From contig DCEG01000086.1 of NCBI GenBank assembly GCA_002316835.1, positions 13,331 through 47,286 on the forward strand: DNA of 33,956 bases, written 5' to 3'. The translations under genes and the position numbers were made by a program. Below the pieces are notes generated by a model. That model saw only the letters and a list, made by a program, of their open reading frames with translations. It made no database searches and was not told the origin of the DNA. Origin of the DNA: Bacteroidales bacterium UBA1035. Its GTDB lineage: Bacteria; Bacteroidota; Bacteroidia; Bacteroidales; Dysgonomonadaceae. Position 1 is the stretch's first letter. Each line of letters begins with the position of its first letter. Of the stretch, positions 33,949-33,956 are shown piece by piece.

Positions 33949-33956
33949 AAAACCTT

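Overview
The window looks like a chromosomal segment of a member of the Bacteroidota, most likely order Bacteroidales. The evidence is the fused SecD-SecF protein, the tig-clpP-clpX-recQ-dxs-trkA-trkH gene order, the DUF1015, DUF3109 and DUF4375 families, a GH92/GH125/GH76 mannosidase set, absence of obvious Shine-Dalgarno sites, and repeated use of the Bacteroidetes -7 promoter box TAnnTTTG. Wherever I could place such a box, its last G usually lies 18-34 nt before the start codon. I used that spacing to correct several starts (rlpA-like, M20 hydrolase, DUF4375, CPBP protease). Genus cannot be fixed from the sequence alone.

Layout. 1-5.1 kb (+): the tail of an M3 peptidase, secDF with a structured leader, a secreted beta-propeller protein, and tRNA-Thr(CGT). 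5.1-8.4 kb (-): a GT-B glycosyltransferase, dihydroorotase (pyrC) and a polyprenol-phosphate mannosyltransferase whose end overlaps pyrC by ATGA. 8.5 kb: initiator tRNA-fMet. 8.6-15.8 kb: a GH5 hydrolase (-), an RlpA-like protein (+), then a minus-strand run Lrp/AsnC regulator -> GH76 -> GH125 -> GH92. That run looks like a small alpha-mannan or mannosyl-glycan degradation operon, without SusC/SusD in the window. 15.9-17.1 kb: M20 amidohydrolase.

17.1-19.3 kb is the accessory-looking stretch. It holds a HigBA toxin-antitoxin pair with a possible operator, then six copies of a 15-bp palindrome spaced exactly 41 bp apart with a convergent promoter-like site reading into them, a secreted carboxypeptidase-regulatory-like protein, and a GTAGAGACG-type palindrome. 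19.3-22.7 kb: DUF1015, DUF4375, DUF3109 and a CPBP membrane protease. 22.9-33.9 kb (+) is housekeeping: trigger factor, ClpP, ClpX, RecQ, Dxs and the TrkA/TrkH potassium uptake pair. It ends in a 40-bp near-perfect inverted repeat.

Functionally, most of the window is core: secretion, protein folding and degradation, isoprenoids, pyrimidines, K+ uptake and two tRNAs. The clearest unexplained structure is the exact-period palindromic array at 17908-18127. I found no phage genes, insertion sequence or CRISPR array.
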